64,000 nt of DNA from NCBI RefSeq assembly GCF_023091245.1, contig NZ_JAHWXN010000001.1, forward strand, positions 744,001-808,000. Direction: 5' to 3'. Position numbers and translations under genes: made by a program. Each line of letters opens with the position of its first letter. Within the stretch, counting starts at the first letter, position 1. Shown one piece after another: positions 16,323 to 24,504 of this stretch. This DNA comes from Microbacterium croceum. GTDB taxonomy: Bacteria > Actinomycetota > Actinomycetes > Actinomycetales > Microbacteriaceae. The notes under the pieces were generated by a model that was given only the letters and a program-made list of their open reading frames with translations, was not told the origin of the DNA and made no database searches.

Positions 16323-18470
16323 TCAGGAAGCGGGTGTCAGATGCAGCAGCAGTGCGTTGCCGGGGTTCAGCACCGGCAACGGGAGTCCCTGCGCGAGCAC
16401 CGCGCCCGTGACGGTGAGGTCGCCCGACATCCAGATCGGATCCGCCACCTGATGACGGCCGGCGGCGCCGACTTCGTCGCGCACCCGCACGCGGTAGCCC
16501 GCCGTGGGGTCGAGTCCGGGGATCGGGACGCGGGGGGTGTTCGCGGTGCCGCTGGTCTCGGTGCGCACCCACGCGAACACGGCTTCGCGGCGGTCCGCGC
16601 TCACGACGCCGTGCAGCAGAGCGCCGTGGTCGACGTCGTCGCCGCGCACCGTGACACCCGAGTGCAGCAGGCCTCGCAGCTCGCGGTACAGCGCGGTCCA
16701 GGCGGCGATGGCCGTGCGCTCGTCGGGGGTCGCCGCGGTCAGGTCCCACTCCAGGCCGGCGTGCCCGAACAGGGCGGTCGCGGCACGGAACGAGAAGGAG
16801 GCGTGCCGACCGGTGGTGTGCGACACGGTCGGACCCACGTGCGCGCCGAGGAGTTCGGGGGGCAGGAGCGTCTGCGTCCAACGCTGGATCTGCTGGCGCT
16901 CGACCGGGTCGTTGCAGTCCGAGGTCCAGACGCGGTCGGTGCGGGCGAGCATCCCGAGATCCGCGCGACCGCCGCCGCTCGCGCACGACTCGATCTCGAG
17001 GAGCGGATGCCGTCGCCGCAGCTCGTCCAGCACCCGATACACGCCGAGCGTGTGCGCCCGCACGTGACGGTCGCGGTGCGCACCGAGCGACGCATGCAGA
17101 TCGCGGTTGTGGTCCCACTTCACGAAGTCGACGCCGGCAGCGGTGACCACGTCATCGAGGCGCTCGAGGATGTACGCCTCGACCTCGGGGAGCGAGAAGT
17201 TCAGCACGAACTGGTGGCGCGAGGCGAGGAGGGGATTCTCGCCCAGCATCCACTCCGGATGCTGTCGGGCGAGGTCGGAGTCGGGGTTCACCATCTCGGG
17301 CTCGAACCAGAGGCCGAACTGCATCCCGAGCCCGTGCACGCGCTCGGACAGGGGCACGAGGCCGTCGGGCCAGACCGCTGCGTCGACGAACCAGTCGCCG
17401 AGACCGGCGCTGTCGTCGCGGCGCCCGCGGAACCACCCGTCGTCGAGCACGAACCGCTCGACGCCCAGCTCCGCCGCCGTCGTGGCGAGTGTCGTGAGGG
17501 TCTCGAGGTCGTGGTCGAAGTACACGGCCTCCCAGGTGTTCAGCAGCAGCGGTCGAGGGGTGCGCGGGTGATCCGGGCGGGAGCGGATCGAGGCATGCAG
17601 CCGCGCCGTGACGCCGTCGATGCCCTGGTCGCTCCAGGCGAAGAGCGACTCCGGCGAGACATGCACTTCGCCGGGCTGCAGCCGCAGCTCGCCCGCATCC
17701 ACGATCTCGCCGCCGCCCAGCACCGCGCTGTGCACACCGGCGCCCTCGGGGAGCCGCTCGACCCGCATCTCCTGGTTGCCGCTCCAGGCGAGGTGAGCAG
17801 CCCAGACCTCACCCGTGCGGAATCGGAAGTCGCGGGTGCCGGCGAGCGTGAGGAAGGAGGCGTCGTGCCCGGGCCGGCCGCGTCGTGAGGAGCGCAGCCA
17901 CGTGCCGTCGTGGAGCTGGGCTCGCTGCGGCTGGCGCTCGTGCGTCCAGCGCCCGGTGAAGTCGACGATCTCGGCCGCGCGTGCGGGCAGGGGGAGCAGC
18001 GAGCGTGCCGCCGTGATGTCGACGCGACGGTCGGTGGTGATGTTCGCGAGGGCGATCGTCGCGTGCAGCAGGCCGGCGGCGTCCAGCGCGTACTGGAACG
18101 TGGCCTCGACCGTTGCGGCGGCATCCCTCAGCGCGAATCGCACCTCGGCGCCGTCGTGGGTGGTCTCGACCAGGGAGAAGCCGTCGATCACGGCATCCGC
18201 CGCGTGCGCCTCGATCGCCGGGGTGCCCGACCATCCGTGCGCGCGTCCGGCGGCGATCGAGAACGACCGGGGGATGTCGAGGGAGCTGTTCATCACGGCG
18301 GGCGCGGCGGTCGCCAGCAGTCCGGGGATGTCGGCGTCATCCAGCGCGGCACCCCAGTGCACGACCGCGGGGACGCCGAAGACGTCGGGGGTGAAGACCA
18401 CGCTGACCCCGCCGTTGCGGAGGTGCGTCGGCTCGGCCTGCCGCTGCCCGTCTGAATTACTTGACGTCAT
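16323..18470 (-). CDS. Alpha-galactosidase, glycoside hydrolase family 36
   Basis: A 715-aa cytosolic enzyme with no signal peptide. An N-terminal beta-sandwich (about residues 15-310) precedes a TIM barrel that begins with LLLNTWEAVYFD. The nucleophile Asp lies in KWDHNRD (about residue 453) and the acid/base Asp in WTSDCNDPVERQ (about 517). The FVLDDGWFRGRRDD and GLWFEPEMVNPDSDL blocks are diagnostic of GH36. It removes terminal alpha-galactosyl units from raffinose-family oligosaccharides or galactosides taken up intact. The ATG at 18470 abuts the divergent promoter of a ROK regulator, which probably controls it. No ribosome site is visible, suggesting a leaderless mRNA. Confidence 0.92.
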   Translation of the reverse strand: MTSSNSDGQRQAEPTHLRNGGVSVVFTPDVFGVPAVVHWGAALDDADIPGLLATAAPAVMNSSLDIPRSFSIAAGRAHGWSGTPAIEAHAADAVIDGFSLVETTHDGAEVRFALRDAAATVEATFQYALDAAGLLHATIALANITTDRRVDITAARSLLPLPARAAEIVDFTGRWTHERQPQRAQLHDGTWLRSSRRGRPGHDASFLTLAGTRDFRFRTGEVWAAHLAWSGNQEMRVERLPEGAGVHSAVLGGGEIVDAGELRLQPGEVHVSPESLFAWSDQGIDGVTARLHASIRSRPDHPRTPRPLLLNTWEAVYFDHDLETLTTLATTAAELGVERFVLDDGWFRGRRDDSAGLGDWFVDAAVWPDGLVPLSERVHGLGMQFGLWFEPEMVNPDSDLARQHPEWMLGENPLLASRHQFVLNFSLPEVEAYILERLDDVVTAAGVDFVKWDHNRDLHASLGAHRDRHVRAHTLGVYRVLDELRRRHPLLEIESCASGGGRADLGMLARTDRVWTSDCNDPVERQQIQRWTQTLLPPELLGAHVGPTVSHTTGRHASFSFRAATALFGHAGLEWDLTAATPDERTAIAAWTALYRELRGLLHSGVTVRGDDVDHGALLHGVVSADRREAVFAWVRTETSGTANTPRVPIPGLDPTAGYRVRVRDEVGAAGRHQVADPIWMSGDLTVTGAVLAQGLPLPVLNPGNALLLHLTPAS

Positions 18471-18490
18471 GAATTAATCATGCGTACTGT
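18461..18490 (+). promoter_or_regulatory. Promoter of the ROK regulator gene, overlapping the alpha-galactosidase start
   Basis: TTGACG (18461-18466), an 18-nt spacer and TACTGT (18485-18490). The region between the divergent genes is AT-rich, with a TGACGTCA palindrome at 18462-18469 and GAATTA words on both sides, a reasonable ROK operator. Confidence 0.5.
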
Positions 18491-18552
18491 CGGGGATGAC
18501 TGCAACCCGAGCGCGTCCGGCGCGTCAGGTGTGCGGTCGGAAGGACTCGCCT

Positions 18553-19740
18553 GTGAATCGGATACCGGTCACCTCGCCCGCCGCGGTCGCCGTGTTCCGT
18601 CGCATCCTGACGCACGGCCCCGTCGCCAGGGTCGACATCGCGCGCGACACCGGGCTCTCCGCTGCCGCCGTGACGAAGGCGGTGACCCCGTTGATCGCCG
18701 CCGGGTTCGTGAGCGAATCTTCGGATCCGCGCGCGACCGCGACCGTGGGCAGGCCGACCAGTCCCCTCGCCGTCGTTCCCGATCGCGCGCATGTCATCGG
18801 GATCAAGGTCACCGCGGATCGGACCTACGGCGTGCGGACGGACCTCGGCGCGACGGTGCGCGCACGGGCCGACGAGGAGAACGCCGGGTCCTCGGTGGAA
18901 GCCGTGCGCGACGCCGTCGTGCGGGTCGTCGACCGCCTCACCGCAGGGGCGGAGGGCCCGATCGGCGGCATCGGGATCGCGCTGTCCGGAGACGTCGATC
19001 GCGCGGGCGGCCGGGTGCGGGACTCCGCGCTGCTCGGCTGGCAGGGCGTGCCCTTCGCGCGGATGGTGCAGGAGGCGACCGGCATCCCGACGCTGCTCGA
19101 CAACGACGTGCGCGCGCTCACCACCACCGAGCTGCTGTTCGGGGCCGGTCGGGATGCGGAGTCGTTCGCGGTCGTGACCATCGGGGCGGGCACCGGATGC
19201 GGGCTCTATCTGAACGGCCGGGTCGTGCAGGGGGCGTTCGGCGTGGCGGGCGAGATCGGGCACCTGCCCTTCGCTCCGGCACACCTGGACTGTCGATGCG
19301 GGCGGCGAGGGTGCGTCGAAGCGGCGGCCTCGAGCGCCGCGATCCTGTCCCTGGTGCGCGAGGGGCGCGGTCAGCCCGACCTGGCGATCGGCGACGTCTT
19401 CGCGCTCGCGCATGCCGGAGATCCGGTCGCGCGGGCGGTGTTCGCGCAGGCCGGCAGGGCGATCGGCACGGCGCTCGCCGCGGTGGTGAACCTCACAGGG
19501 CCCGAGCTCGTGGTGTTCGCGGGCGAGAACGTCACCGAGTACGGGCTGTACGAGGAGCAGGTGCGCGCGGCCTTCGCCGAGTACGCGTTCGGCGCTGCGG
19601 GGGACTGCGCGATCGTGCTGCGCCCGCACGCCTTCGAGGATTGGGCGCGGGGCGCCGCCGCGTGCGTGATCGAGGACATCGCGAGCGGGGTCGCTGTGCC
19701 CGCGCCTCGGGAGGAGAGCTCGGTCTCGGAAGGAGCCTGA
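18553..19740 (+). CDS. ROK family transcriptional regulator
   Basis: A 395-aa protein with an N-terminal winged helix (about residues 5-65; VDIARDTGLSAAAVTKAVTPLIAAGFV) and a sugar-kinase-like ROK domain with the zinc cluster CRCGRRGCVEA (about 255) and the DNDVRALTTTELLFGAG block. GTG 18553 follows GGAAGGA at a proper distance. An in-frame ATG at 18496 lies 5 nt after the -10 box and could give a leaderless form with 19 extra, unconserved-looking residues. It is divergent from the GH36 gene and so probably responds to galactose or galactosides (inference). Confidence 0.85.
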   Translation: MNRIPVTSPAAVAVFRRILTHGPVARVDIARDTGLSAAAVTKAVTPLIAAGFVSESSDPRATATVGRPTSPLAVVPDRAHVIGIKVTADRTYGVRTDLGATVRARADEENAGSSVEAVRDAVVRVVDRLTAGAEGPIGGIGIALSGDVDRAGGRVRDSALLGWQGVPFARMVQEATGIPTLLDNDVRALTTTELLFGAGRDAESFAVVTIGAGTGCGLYLNGRVVQGAFGVAGEIGHLPFAPAHLDCRCGRRGCVEAAASSAAILSLVREGRGQPDLAIGDVFALAHAGDPVARAVFAQAGRAIGTALAAVVNLTGPELVVFAGENVTEYGLYEEQVRAAFAEYAFGAAGDCAIVLRPHAFEDWARGAAACVIEDIASGVAVPAPREESSVSEGA

Positions 19741-19785
19741 GCCACGAATCCGCCTCGGGGCGTGTGCGCCGGGCGGAACGCCGCG

Positions 19786-20511
19786 TCAGACTCGCGCGGC
19801 CTCGACCTGCGCCGCGAGCGCCCCGAGGGTGCGTGAGCGCGTCGGATCGGGGCGGATGCCGAGGGCCTTCGCGAGCTCGACGGCGAGGGCGGCGTGGCCG
19901 GTGGCGTTGGGGTGGAAAGGGTCGTTCATCAGACCCCAGGGCACTCCGCCGCCGCCGAGCTCGGTGAAGCGGGCGAGCTGGTCGACCAGGATCACGTCGT
20001 CGTTCGCGGCCACTGCGCGCACCGCAGCGGCGAACTCCGCGAGACGGGCGCGCTCCGGAGCGTTCGCGGCGTCGATCGACGGCGGGGTCTGCAGCACGGG
20101 GATGGCGCCGAGCGCCCGCACCCGGGAGACGAACTCGTGCAGCGACGCCGCGTAGTCGTCGGCGGAGATGACCGGCCACACCCCACCGGTCGACATGTCG
20201 TTGGTGCCGATCATGAGAGTCACCACGTCGGGCTGCCACGACGAGACCCGGCGCTCCCAGTCGCCGAGGATGTCGACGATGCGGTGGCCGCTGATGGCCG
20301 AGTTGATGACGATGTCGCGCACGCGCTCGAGCTCCCCGCGGATCAGCTCGTGCAGGTGCTCCGGGTAGCTGCGTCCGCCCTGCGTGTGCACGAGGCCGTG
20401 CGTGATCGAGTCGCCGGTGATGACCCAGTTCAGCGGCTCTGTGCCGGCGAGGGCGTCGGCGAGACGGCGGAGATCGGATGCGGCGGAGGCGGGGGAATCG
20501 GCGTTCGGCAC
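19786..20511 (-). CDS. SGNH/GDSL hydrolase
   Basis: A 241-aa esterase-like protein with block I VITGDSITHG (catalytic Ser, about residue 34), a middle block MIGTNDMS (Gly-X-Asn), and block V DPFHPNATGH (Asp and His, about 205-208). This is a complete SGNH active site. There is no signal peptide. The start is GTG 20511; the frame is open further upstream but would run into the divergent gene. The upstream minus-strand sequence GATAGGCT is a -10-like element about 7 nt away, so a leaderless message is likely. Possible roles are deacetylation of sugars or lysophospholipids; the sequence does not decide. Confidence 0.85.
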   Translation of the reverse strand: MPNADSPASAASDLRRLADALAGTEPLNWVITGDSITHGLVHTQGGRSYPEHLHELIRGELERVRDIVINSAISGHRIVDILGDWERRVSSWQPDVVTLMIGTNDMSTGGVWPVISADDYAASLHEFVSRVRALGAIPVLQTPPSIDAANAPERARLAEFAAAVRAVAANDDVILVDQLARFTELGGGGVPWGLMNDPFHPNATGHAALAVELAKALGIRPDPTRSRTLGALAAQVEAARV

Positions 20512-20566
20512 GGTGTCGAGCCTATCGGCCGCCCCACTCCGGGCTCGGATGCGAAAGACTGGTGTC

Positions 20567-21097
20567 ATGACCTCGCCTGTGCTCGACGCCCTTCTCGCCC
20601 GCATCGTCGAGAGCGGCCTGCTCGACGAACCCGTGGCCGAGAACGATCTGGTCTACGGCAGGGCGAGCATCGATGCCGCGGGAACCGTGGTGACGGTGAA
20701 CGTCGACCCGGAGCTGGAGGACCACGGCGATGACGTCGACATCGATGCACTGCTCGAGGCGATGTCGCGCATCCTCTCGGTGAACGAGACCACCTGGCGC
20801 GCCGTGATCGACGAGGTCGTCGCCGACATCGAGGACGCGGTCGACGACGAGCCGGTCATCGAGCAGGTCGAGCTGCGCGACGATCTGGAGGCGACCTCCG
20901 TCGTCGTCTTCGCGGATGCCGTGCTGCTGGCGTTCGACGCCCCGCGTCAGTTCCCCGAGTCGCGCATCCTGGTGCAGCTCGATGAGGACCTCGAGGTCTC
21001 CGGCATCGAGGTCAGGGACCGTGACGGCGTGGAGACCGTCGAGTTCGATTCACTCGACGATCTCCTCGACCACATCAGCGGCCCCGACGAGGACTGA
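20567..21097 (+). CDS. Conserved acidic protein of unknown function
   Basis: A 176-aa soluble protein very rich in Asp and Glu (for example DPELEDHGDDVDIDALLEAM and SLDDLLDHISGPDED) with predicted alternating strands and helices. I do not recognise a named domain. ATG 20567 is preceded by GCGAAAGA and lies head-to-head with the SGNH gene. It ends 4 bp from the stop of corA with no visible terminator. Third-position GC matches its neighbours, so it is a real gene. Confidence 0.75.
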   Translation: MTSPVLDALLARIVESGLLDEPVAENDLVYGRASIDAAGTVVTVNVDPELEDHGDDVDIDALLEAMSRILSVNETTWRAVIDEVVADIEDAVDDEPVIEQVELRDDLEATSVVVFADAVLLAFDAPRQFPESRILVQLDEDLEVSGIEVRDRDGVETVEFDSLDDLLDHISGPDED

Positions 21098-21101
21098 CCC
21101 G

Positions 21102-22103
21102 TCACAACCACTTCTTGTACTTGAAGACCCCGTAGAGCGCGACCGCGAAGGCCGCCATGGCTCCGAGCGCGAGCGGGTAGCCGGCCGCCCAGTGCAGCTC
21201 CGGCATGACGTCGAAGTTCATGCCGTAGACCGTGCCGACCAGCGTCGGGGCGAAGATGATCGCCGCCCAGGAGGAGATCTTCTTGATCTCGTCGTTCTGG
21301 GCGAGGCTCACTTCGGACTGGCGTCGCGCGACCAGCGCGGACTGCACGGTGAGGGCGTTGTCGAGGATCGCGCGGAACGAGTCCACGCGCTCGTTCACCC
21401 GGATGGTGTGGTCGAGCACGTCGCGCAGCGAGCGCTGCAGCTCCTCGTCGATGCGGTACTTGTCGGAGCCCCGACGCAGCCACTCCAGCATCCCGGTGAG
21501 CGGATGCACCGCCCGCTGGAAGTTGATCACCTCGCGCGACAGCTCGTAGATGCGGCGCGAGAGCGCGTCGTCATCGCTGTCGCCGAAGAGCTCGTCCTCG
21601 ATCTCGTCGATGTCGTTGAGGAGCCCGGCCACGATCGGCTCGTAGCCGTCGACGACCTCGTCGAGGATCGCGTAGAGCACCGCCTCCGGCCCCATCGCGA
21701 GCAGCTCGGGGTTGGCTTCCATGCGCTGCCGCACCGCCACCAGGTTCGGAGACTCCGCGTGGCGGATCGTCACCACGAAGTCGGGGCCGATGAACAGGTG
21801 CAGCTCGCCGAACTCCACCGACTCCTGCTCGTCGCGGTAGCGGGCGGGCCGCAGCACCGCGAACAGAGTGTCGCCGTAGCGCTCCACCTTCGAGCGCTGG
21901 TGGCCCGAGAGCGCATCCTCCACGGCGAGCGGATGCAGATCGAACTCGCGCGCGACCGATTCGACCTCCTGCGGGCTGGGTCGGTAGAGGCCGATCCACG
22001 CGGTGCCGCCGACCGAATCCATGATGCGGTAGGTGTCGTCGAGGTTCTTCGGGGTCTCCACGCGACGTCCGTGGACGTACACGCCGTTGTCGATGAGGGC
22101 CAT
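21102..22103 (-). CDS. corA: CorA family magnesium/cobalt channel
   Basis: A 333-aa protein with a cytoplasmic alpha/beta domain and long helices (residues 1-270), then two C-terminal membrane helices with the invariant GMN motif (TVYGMNFDVMPELHW, about residue 290) and a basic C-terminus (FKYKKW). It forms a pentameric Mg2+ (Co2+, Ni2+) uptake channel. ATG 22103 follows GGAG by 6 nt; an in-frame start at 22130 has no ribosome site. The long upstream leader (see 22221-22326) may regulate it. Confidence 0.95.
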   Translation of the reverse strand: MALIDNGVYVHGRRVETPKNLDDTYRIMDSVGGTAWIGLYRPSPQEVESVAREFDLHPLAVEDALSGHQRSKVERYGDTLFAVLRPARYRDEQESVEFGELHLFIGPDFVVTIRHAESPNLVAVRQRMEANPELLAMGPEAVLYAILDEVVDGYEPIVAGLLNDIDEIEDELFGDSDDDALSRRIYELSREVINFQRAVHPLTGMLEWLRRGSDKYRIDEELQRSLRDVLDHTIRVNERVDSFRAILDNALTVQSALVARRQSEVSLAQNDEIKKISSWAAIIFAPTLVGTVYGMNFDVMPELHWAAGYPLALGAMAAFAVALYGVFKYKKWL

Positions 22104-22220
22104 GATCAGGCTCCGTTCTCGCGCGCGCACACCCGATGAGGGTCGTGCGCAGAATTCGTCAGGGGGCGGATGACGCCGCCGACGGCTGCGGAGAAGGACG
22201 TGCGATCGCGGAGCGGAAGC

Positions 22221-22289
22221 TCAACGGGCGATCACAGGGAGTCGCGACGCAGCGGTGGCGGCGTCGTAACTATCATCGGACATCGCCAT
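22221..22289 (-). CDS. Possible leader peptide upstream of corA
   Basis: A short frame of 22 codons (ATG at 22289, alternative ATG at 22283) ending 118 nt before the corA ATG on the same strand. It reads MAMSDDSYDAATAASRLPVIAR. A weak AAAGGCGGTG precedes it. A perfect 14-bp palindrome lies 24 bp further upstream. Its size, composition and place fit a regulatory upstream ORF for a Mg2+ transporter, but nothing proves translation. Confidence 0.35.
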   Translation of the reverse strand: MAMSDDSYDAATAASRLPVIAR

Positions 22290-22312
22290 CACCGCCTTTC
22301 GGACTCTCCTCG

Positions 22313-22326
22313 GGGTCACGTGACCC
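22313..22326. promoter_or_regulatory. Perfect 14-bp palindrome in the corA upstream region
   Basis: GGGTCACGTGACCC, between the oxidoreductase terminator and the putative corA leader ORF. It could be an operator. A -10-like TATGCT (minus strand, about 22334-22339) lies just upstream of it. Confidence 0.4.
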
Positions 22327-22386
22327 AACGCTTCAGCATACGCCTGGTTCCTGAGCATCCGCACCCCGGGGCCAAGGCGCCGAGGC

Positions 22387-22463
22387 AGTTCTGCGGTCAA
22401 TTCGCACTTCTGCGGCCTCAGGCGCAGAAAGTGGCCGCAGAAGTTGCGTGGGGCCGCAGAACT
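22387..22463. terminator. Nested inverted repeat after the oxidoreductase operon
   Basis: Inner perfect 12-bp stem ACTTCTGCGGCC (22406-22417) / GGCCGCAGAAGT (22433-22444), flanked by an outer perfect 10-bp stem AGTTCTGCGG (22387-22396) / CCGCAGAACT (22454-22463). The TTCTGCGG core thus occurs four times. It is downstream of the leftward oxidoreductase genes and upstream of corA. Confidence 0.6.
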
Positions 22464-22483
22464 CGAGCGCGCGCGGGCGGGGG

Positions 22484-23503
22484 TCAGAGCCGGACGACCT
22501 CGCCGCGGGCGGCGGAGGCCTGCGCAGCCTTCACGATCTCGACAGTGCGGATGCCGACGCCGGCGTCGGGCTGGGGCTGGCGGCCTTCGCGCACCGCGGC
22601 GACGAACTCCTCGAGCAGCAGCGCGTCGAGGTCGGCGCCGACCGGATCCCAGGTCTCGCCATGGGCATCGTGGCCGGCGACGCCCTTGGCGAAGGGGCTG
22701 ACGGTGACCGTGCCGCGCTCGGCGACGATCTGCAGCGTGAGCCCACCCCAGGTCGGCGAGCTGAGCGGCCAGCTCCACGAGCAGTCGATCGTCGCGATCA
22801 CGCCGCTCGGGTACTGGATCGTGACGAGCCCTCCGGTCTCGACGGCGAGCTCGCTCTGCGCGTGCAGGATGCCGTTCGACACGGCGCGCACGGACTGCGC
22901 GCGCTCGCCCAGCAGCTCATCGAGCAGGTCGGCGCAGTGCACCACGTGATCGACGAGCGCTCCGCCGCCGGACAGTTCCGGATCGGTGAACCAGGCGCGG
23001 TCCTGGGGGAGCGTGCCGTTGTTGATGCCGGTGACACCCAGGATGCGGCCGAGGCGTCCACTGCGCAGCTCGCCGATGGCGTCGCGCACGGCCGGGGCGA
23101 AGCGCACCGGATACGCGACCATGAGGATCACACCCGCCCGCTCGCACGCGGCGCGCATGGCCTCGGCGTCTTCGACGGTGGTGGCCAGCGGCTTCTCGCA
23201 CAGCACGTGCACGCCGCCGGCGGCGGCACGCTCGACCAGAGCGCGGTGGCGCGAGTTCTCGGCGGCGATCACGACCGCGTCGGGCCTCCAGGCGAAGGCG
23301 TCGTCGTAGGTGTCGACGTAGTCGACGCCGAGCTGGGCCGCGAGTTCGGCCCCGCGGGGCGCGTCGTCCGGCGCGCTCGCACCGTCGGGGTCGGCGGCGA
23401 TGAGCTCCACGCCCGGCATGGTCTTCAGTGCGTGCACATAGCTGAGCGCATGCGTGTGCGCGAACGACAGGACGGCGATGCGCAGCGGTGCGGTGGTGGT
23501 CAT
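22484..23503 (-). CDS. Gfo/Idh/MocA family NAD(P)-dependent oxidoreductase (variant Rossmann loop)
   Basis: A 339-aa protein. The Rossmann half (residues 1-130) starts IAVLSFAHTHALSYVHAL, where the usual GxGxxG is replaced by SFAHTH. The catalytic-loop motif is CEKPLA (about 100). The C-terminal half is the beta-sheet substrate domain (GGGALVDHVVHCADLLDELL, about 190). Such enzymes oxidise or reduce sugars and cyclitols at one carbon. It overlaps the preceding oxidoreductase gene by 4 bp and is third in the leftward ROK operon. Its likely substrate is the sugar imported by the divergent ABC system (inference). Confidence 0.88.
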   Translation of the reverse strand: MTTTAPLRIAVLSFAHTHALSYVHALKTMPGVELIAADPDGASAPDDAPRGAELAAQLGVDYVDTYDDAFAWRPDAVVIAAENSRHRALVERAAAGGVHVLCEKPLATTVEDAEAMRAACERAGVILMVAYPVRFAPAVRDAIGELRSGRLGRILGVTGINNGTLPQDRAWFTDPELSGGGALVDHVVHCADLLDELLGERAQSVRAVSNGILHAQSELAVETGGLVTIQYPSGVIATIDCSWSWPLSSPTWGGLTLQIVAERGTVTVSPFAKGVAGHDAHGETWDPVGADLDALLLEEFVAAVREGRQPQPDAGVGIRTVEIVKAAQASAARGEVVRL

Positions 23504-24504
23504 CGGGTGGCCTCCTCGACCTCGGAGACGGGCAGGGAGATCGCGGCGCCTGCGGCGATCGACGCGTAGGCGGCCTCGGCCACCGCGACGGCCTCGATCC
23601 CGTCGGCCGGGGCGACCAGGGCGTCGCGGCCATCGCGGATCGCCGCCACGAAGTCAGCGATCTCGGCGTAGTACGGGCTCTCCTGCGGCGACATCGGCGG
23701 CAGGTAGTCGGAGGCGGCGTCGTCGAGCACGGCATCCGTGCGTAGCGTGTGGTCCTCGGCGCTGTCGTAGCGCAGACGGCCCTCGGTGCCGGCGACCTCG
23801 ACGCTGGTGCGGAACGGCATGCCGGGCGCGACCCAGCTGCCGTGGATGTGGCTGATCACGCCGTTGCGGTGCGTGAGCACGACGTGCGAGGTCACGGGAG
23901 CGGGTACCCGGTCGTCGACGGTCGGCGGGTTCTGCACGGCGTAGACCGCGGAGACGGGCCCGGCGAACCAGAGCGCCTGGTCGATGTCGTGGATCATCAG
24001 GTCGCGGATCAGTCCGCCGCCGGCGCTCTCGGAGAAGAACCAGGGAGTCTGCGGCGCGGCGCCTGAGCGGCTGAAGCGCTGCACCGCGACCGTGCCGATC
24101 CGCCCGGCATCGATGGCCTGCTTGATGCGCCGGTACTCGCCCATGTAGCGCACCACGTGGGCGGGGAAGAGGCGCACACCGGCGTCGGCGGCGGCCTGCG
24201 CGACGGTCGCCGCGATCTCGGCGGTGGCCGCGAGCGGCTTCTCGCAGATCACGTCGCGTCCTCGAGCGATCGCGCGCAGGGCGAAGTCGGCGTGGGTGCT
24301 GCTGGGGGTCACGATGTCGACGATGTCGACCAGCTCGATCAGTGCGTCGACGTCGTCGATGACTGTGAAGCCGTACTCCTCACCGATCTCTTCGGCGCCG
24401 ACCAGGGAGGTCACGTAACCGGCGGCGCCGAGCGCGCGCCAGGCGTCGGCATGAACGCGGGAGATCCCGCCGGCGCCGATGAGTCCGACCGTCAGGATGC
24501 TCAC
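23500..24504 (-). CDS. Gfo/Idh/MocA family NAD(P)-dependent oxidoreductase
   Basis: A 334-aa enzyme with a canonical nucleotide-binding start (VGLIGAGGISRVHADAW), the catalytic CEKPLA motif (about residue 92), and a C-terminal domain with GGGLIRDLMIHDIDQALWF (about 165-183), where a His-containing block usually forms the active site. It overlaps the ROK gene upstream and the next oxidoreductase gene downstream by 4 bp each. A pair of Gfo/Idh enzymes can act as successive dehydrogenases, or as an oxidation and re-reduction couple in epimerising or keto-sugar pathways (known for the family; not shown here). Confidence 0.9.
   Translation of the reverse strand: MSILTVGLIGAGGISRVHADAWRALGAAGYVTSLVGAEEIGEEYGFTVIDDVDALIELVDIVDIVTPSSTHADFALRAIARGRDVICEKPLAATAEIAATVAQAAADAGVRLFPAHVVRYMGEYRRIKQAIDAGRIGTVAVQRFSRSGAAPQTPWFFSESAGGGLIRDLMIHDIDQALWFAGPVSAVYAVQNPPTVDDRVPAPVTSHVVLTHRNGVISHIHGSWVAPGMPFRTSVEVAGTEGRLRYDSAEDHTLRTDAVLDDAASDYLPPMSPQESPYYAEIADFVAAIRDGRDALVAPADGIEAVAVAEAAYASIAAGAAISLPVSEVEEATR

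Noticed and set aside
16299..17888. Long plus-strand frame opposite the alpha-galactosidase gene
   Set aside because: Composition is typical of antisense high-GC sequence; the minus strand encodes a complete GH36 enzyme with both catalytic Asp residues.
18496..18552. ATG 18496 as start of the ROK regulator
   Set aside because: Possible as a leaderless start, but the 19 added residues look unlike the family N-terminus, and GTG 18553 has a good ribosome site. It is kept only as an alternative.
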